From Holosporales bacterium (GTDB taxonomy: Bacteria; Pseudomonadota; Alphaproteobacteria; RUG11792): a stretch of DNA of 39,193 nucleotides. The position numbers and the translations under genes were made by a program. The notes beneath the pieces are model-generated. The model was given only the letters and a program-made list of their open reading frames with translations, was not told the DNA's origin and did no database searches. Of the stretch, positions 37,059 to 39,193 are shown piece after piece (the first letter of the stretch is position 1; every line of letters begins with the position of its first letter). The stretch is from positions 1 through 39,193 of the forward strand of contig JAITDA010000092.1 in the NCBI GenBank assembly GCA_031282805.1. Reading direction: 5' to 3'.

Positions 37059-38918
37059 GTGCTAAATAGGGCTGTGCGAAAAATACGAAGTATGCGCTTT
37101 TTAAAGGCGTACGTTGGGATATTGCCGTACATAAAACCGTATTCATTCAGGGCTATGCTGGCTGTTACGCTTTGTATTCCAATAGGTGCTCTCGATGCGG
37201 TAATCGCGTTATCGTTGAAACCATATACGGATTCGGTGATGATTGAAAAATCAACTCAAGCAGCGTGGTATATTCCATTTGCCATCGTGAGTTTTGCAAT
37301 CATTCAGGGTATTTTGAACTATTTTGCTACATATTTGAATACATGGGTTGGAGGAAAAATAACGAATGATTTAAAGTTTAAGCTTTATAGAAAACTTTTA
37401 ACTTTCGAAACAGCATTTTTTGATAAAAATTGCTCCGGTGATGTGGTTTTCCGCTTTAATGCAGATGCCGACGCAGCAAGCTCCGGATTATTGGTGAAAT
37501 TAAAGATGGTAGTTTCCAGATTTTTTTCATCCATCTCCCTCATAATAACACTTATATACAATTCCTGGCAATTATCTGTTATTGCGGTTGTTATTCTTGG
37601 AATGATCTTTATTCCGATAACCAGAGTTAGGGCAAAAGTAGAAGAAACAGTTTCGAAGTTCACTGCAGCGGCCTCAAGCATTGTCACTGTATACAATGAA
37701 AGTTATACCGGAAATAAAACAATTTCTTCCTACAATTTGGCTCCTCACCAGGAAAATAAGCTATCTTCGATTTTGAAGCTTATGTTCCGCCTAAATATAA
37801 AGATGACACAAAGATCTTCGTGGCTCTCTCCCTTAATGCACATTATAGTTTCAATTGGTATTGGTCTTTCGATAGCCTATGGCAGCTATTTAATTACGAC
37901 CGATCAAATTACCAATGGGAATTTCGTTTCATTCATTACGGCGCTTATCATGCTTTACTCTCCAATTAAGGGACTAAGTGGTAATGTCAAGGATTTTCAA
38001 ATGACGCTCATGGCCATCGAGCGTGTTTTAAAAATTCTTGGTAGCGAAACTAAAATTAAAAATCGAGTGGGAGCAATTGAGTTGCAAGGGGTAAATAGTG
38101 GTATTGAGTTTAAAAATGTCAAATTTGGATACGTGAGTAGGAAGCAAATCCTTAATAACTTTAGTTGCAAGATTCAAAAAGGAGAAAAGATTGCATTTGT
38201 TGGAAAATCTGGAGGGGGCAAGACGACAGTAGTAAACTTATTGCCAAGATTTTACGATGTTATCTCTGGCTCTATCAAAATTGACGGTGTAGACATCAGA
38301 AATTATACGCTTGAAAGCCTCAGGAACAACATTTCTGTCGTCTTTCAAGATAATTTTCTGTTTTCAGGAACAATAAGAGAAAATATTTTACTCGGAAAGC
38401 ACGACGCAATAGAGGAAGAAATCGAAAAAGCCCTGCAAATAGCGTGCCTTGAAGAATTTATAAAGTCCTTGAAAAATGGCCTGGATACGCAAATTGGTGA
38501 AAGGGGAATTTTACTATCTGGCGGGCAAAAACAGAGAATCGCAATTGCCAGGGCATTTATTAAAAATGCACCCATCATCATTTTGGATGAGGCTACTTCT
38601 GCATTGGATAATAAGTCAGAAGAAACTGTACAGAAAGCTATAGACAATTTGATGGTCGATAAAACAGTGATATTTATTGCCCATAGGTTGTCAACAATAA
38701 AAAATGCCGACAGAATTGTTGTTATAGACGATGGTTGCGCAGTAGAAATTGGAACACACGAGGAATTGATGGCAATTAAAAATGGGCTGTACAAATCTCT
38801 CTATAAAATACATCTTAAAAATGGTAAAAAAAGCTTATCGTATCAACATCAAATGGTGAATATCAAAGATTCCAAGAAAGCAAACGAGCCAGTTTTCGAA
38901 AACTTTTCGCATCTATAA
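37059..38918 (+). CDS. msbA: MsbA-type ABC exporter (fused membrane and ATPase domains)
   Basis: Half-transporter that would dimerise and flip lipid A-core or another amphipathic substrate across the inner membrane. The transmembrane domain covers about residues 1-320 with around six helices. The ATPase domain has Walker A FVGKSGGGKTT (Lys388), Q-loop VVFQDNFLFSGTIRENI, signature LLSGGQKQR (Ser487), Walker B IIILDEATSALD and the H-loop IAHRLST. 619 aa, with a 30-residue polar C-terminal tail beyond the family core. GTG 37059 has AAAGAGAG upstream; GTG 37074 and ATG 37092 are alternatives. The substrate is inferred only from family; a polysaccharide or drug exporter role is possible. Confidence 0.85.
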   Translation: MLNRAVRKIRSMRFLKAYVGILPYIKPYSFRAMLAVTLCIPIGALDAVIALSLKPYTDSVMIEKSTQAAWYIPFAIVSFAIIQGILNYFATYLNTWVGGKITNDLKFKLYRKLLTFETAFFDKNCSGDVVFRFNADADAASSGLLVKLKMVVSRFFSSISLIITLIYNSWQLSVIAVVILGMIFIPITRVRAKVEETVSKFTAAASSIVTVYNESYTGNKTISSYNLAPHQENKLSSILKLMFRLNIKMTQRSSWLSPLMHIIVSIGIGLSIAYGSYLITTDQITNGNFVSFITALIMLYSPIKGLSGNVKDFQMTLMAIERVLKILGSETKIKNRVGAIELQGVNSGIEFKNVKFGYVSRKQILNNFSCKIQKGEKIAFVGKSGGGKTTVVNLLPRFYDVISGSIKIDGVDIRNYTLESLRNNISVVFQDNFLFSGTIRENILLGKHDAIEEEIEKALQIACLEEFIKSLKNGLDTQIGERGILLSGGQKQRIAIARAFIKNAPIIILDEATSALDNKSEETVQKAIDNLMVDKTVIFIAHRLSTIKNADRIVVIDDGCAVEIGTHEELMAIKNGLYKSLYKIHLKNGKKSLSYQHQMVNIKDSKKANEPVFENFSHL

Positions 38919-39019
38919 AGATAAAAGCTACGGCTCCTGACGAGCAAAATCTATTATTGGGAGCCAAGAATTTGGCTATCAGAGGAGCTAAAAATTTTCC
39001 CCTGTGATTAAATCTAAAC

Positions 39020-39193
39020 TTACACCACATTCAAATGCAATATGAAAGATTCACTTGATAACCCATTGAACTTAGTGATTCCCCTTTTGACAAAACCACA
39101 CTTCAGGGGAATGTTCCACTCTCCTCTATAGGTATAGCCTGTTTGTTCCAATCTTTCGACGGCATTTCTGCGATCTTTTGCTATAGCGATGAT
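39020..39193 (-). CDS. Possible GrpB/UPF0157-family C-terminal fragment (5' end outside window)
   Basis: The minus strand is open from the window edge to TAA at 39022-39020, 57 residues. It reads RNAVERLEQTGYTYRGEW and later SSESFILHLNVV before the stop. GY-YRGE followed by an HLHV-like strand recalls the GrpB (UPF0157) nucleotidyltransferase-like family, where the protein normally continues well past this strand. Here the stop comes at once, so it is either a shortened or a broken gene. The start lies beyond the edge. I cannot be sure of the family. Confidence 0.4.
   Translation of the reverse strand: MIAIAKDRRNAVERLEQTGYTYRGEWNIPLKCGFVKRGITKFNGLSSESFILHLNVV

Noticed and set aside
38932-38965. 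GGCTCC...GGAGCC inverted repeat after the ABC exporter gene as a terminator
   Set aside because: The 22-nt loop is long and no T-run follows; not convincing as a Rho-independent terminator.

Overview
The window looks like chromosomal DNA of an AT-rich alphaproteobacterium, probably a reduced, host-associated (Holosporales- or Rickettsiales-like) lineage. The evidence is the ribosomal operon order with tuf before rpsJ and adk after secY, a CckA-type hybrid kinase, a PopZ/DUF2497 protein next to tolC, tight gene packing, AT-rich codons and a CNT-type nucleoside importer. The exact taxon cannot be fixed from sequence reading alone. I saw no rRNA, tRNA, CRISPR array or insertion sequence.

Layout. 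1-1014 (minus) is mreB, running off the left edge. After about 620 bases with no convincing gene comes a plus-strand block: tolC, popZ-like, trxA and a GmhB-like HAD phosphatase (1634-4432). A good promoter at 4461-4489 then opens a fused str-S10-spc-alpha ribosomal superoperon, rpsL to rplQ (4558-22177), followed by a BamE-like lipoprotein gene. rbfA is convergent at about 22683-23093. Next are a HemY-like membrane protein and dut.

24803-30392 is a surface-polysaccharide block: glf, UDP-glucuronate decarboxylase, ugd, galE, a small unknown ORF and a DUF4422 glycosyltransferase. Together these enzymes would interconvert UDP-glucose, UDP-glucuronate, UDP-xylose, UDP-galactose and UDP-galactofuranose. 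The first two genes I counted in this block prefer CGN arginine codons, whereas rpsL and dut prefer AGA/AGG. A decayed copy of the galE 3' end lies just after the DUF4422 gene. Both points suggest acquisition or recombination.

The right part holds a minus-strand cckA-yggU pair, a divergent CNT transporter gene coupled to an acyl-CoA synthetase gene, an MsbA-type ABC exporter, and at the edge a minus-strand fragment resembling the GrpB/UPF0157 family.

The strongest anomaly is tuf: the 397-codon reading frame is intact except for one TAA at codon 246, where EF-Tu normally has Glu (GAA to TAA). Either this copy is a very young pseudogene with another tuf elsewhere, or it is a sequence error. 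I did not find a clearly novel multi-gene system. The best candidates for something new are the small ORF with a perfect AGGAGG site inside the polysaccharide block, and the recombination scar around it.
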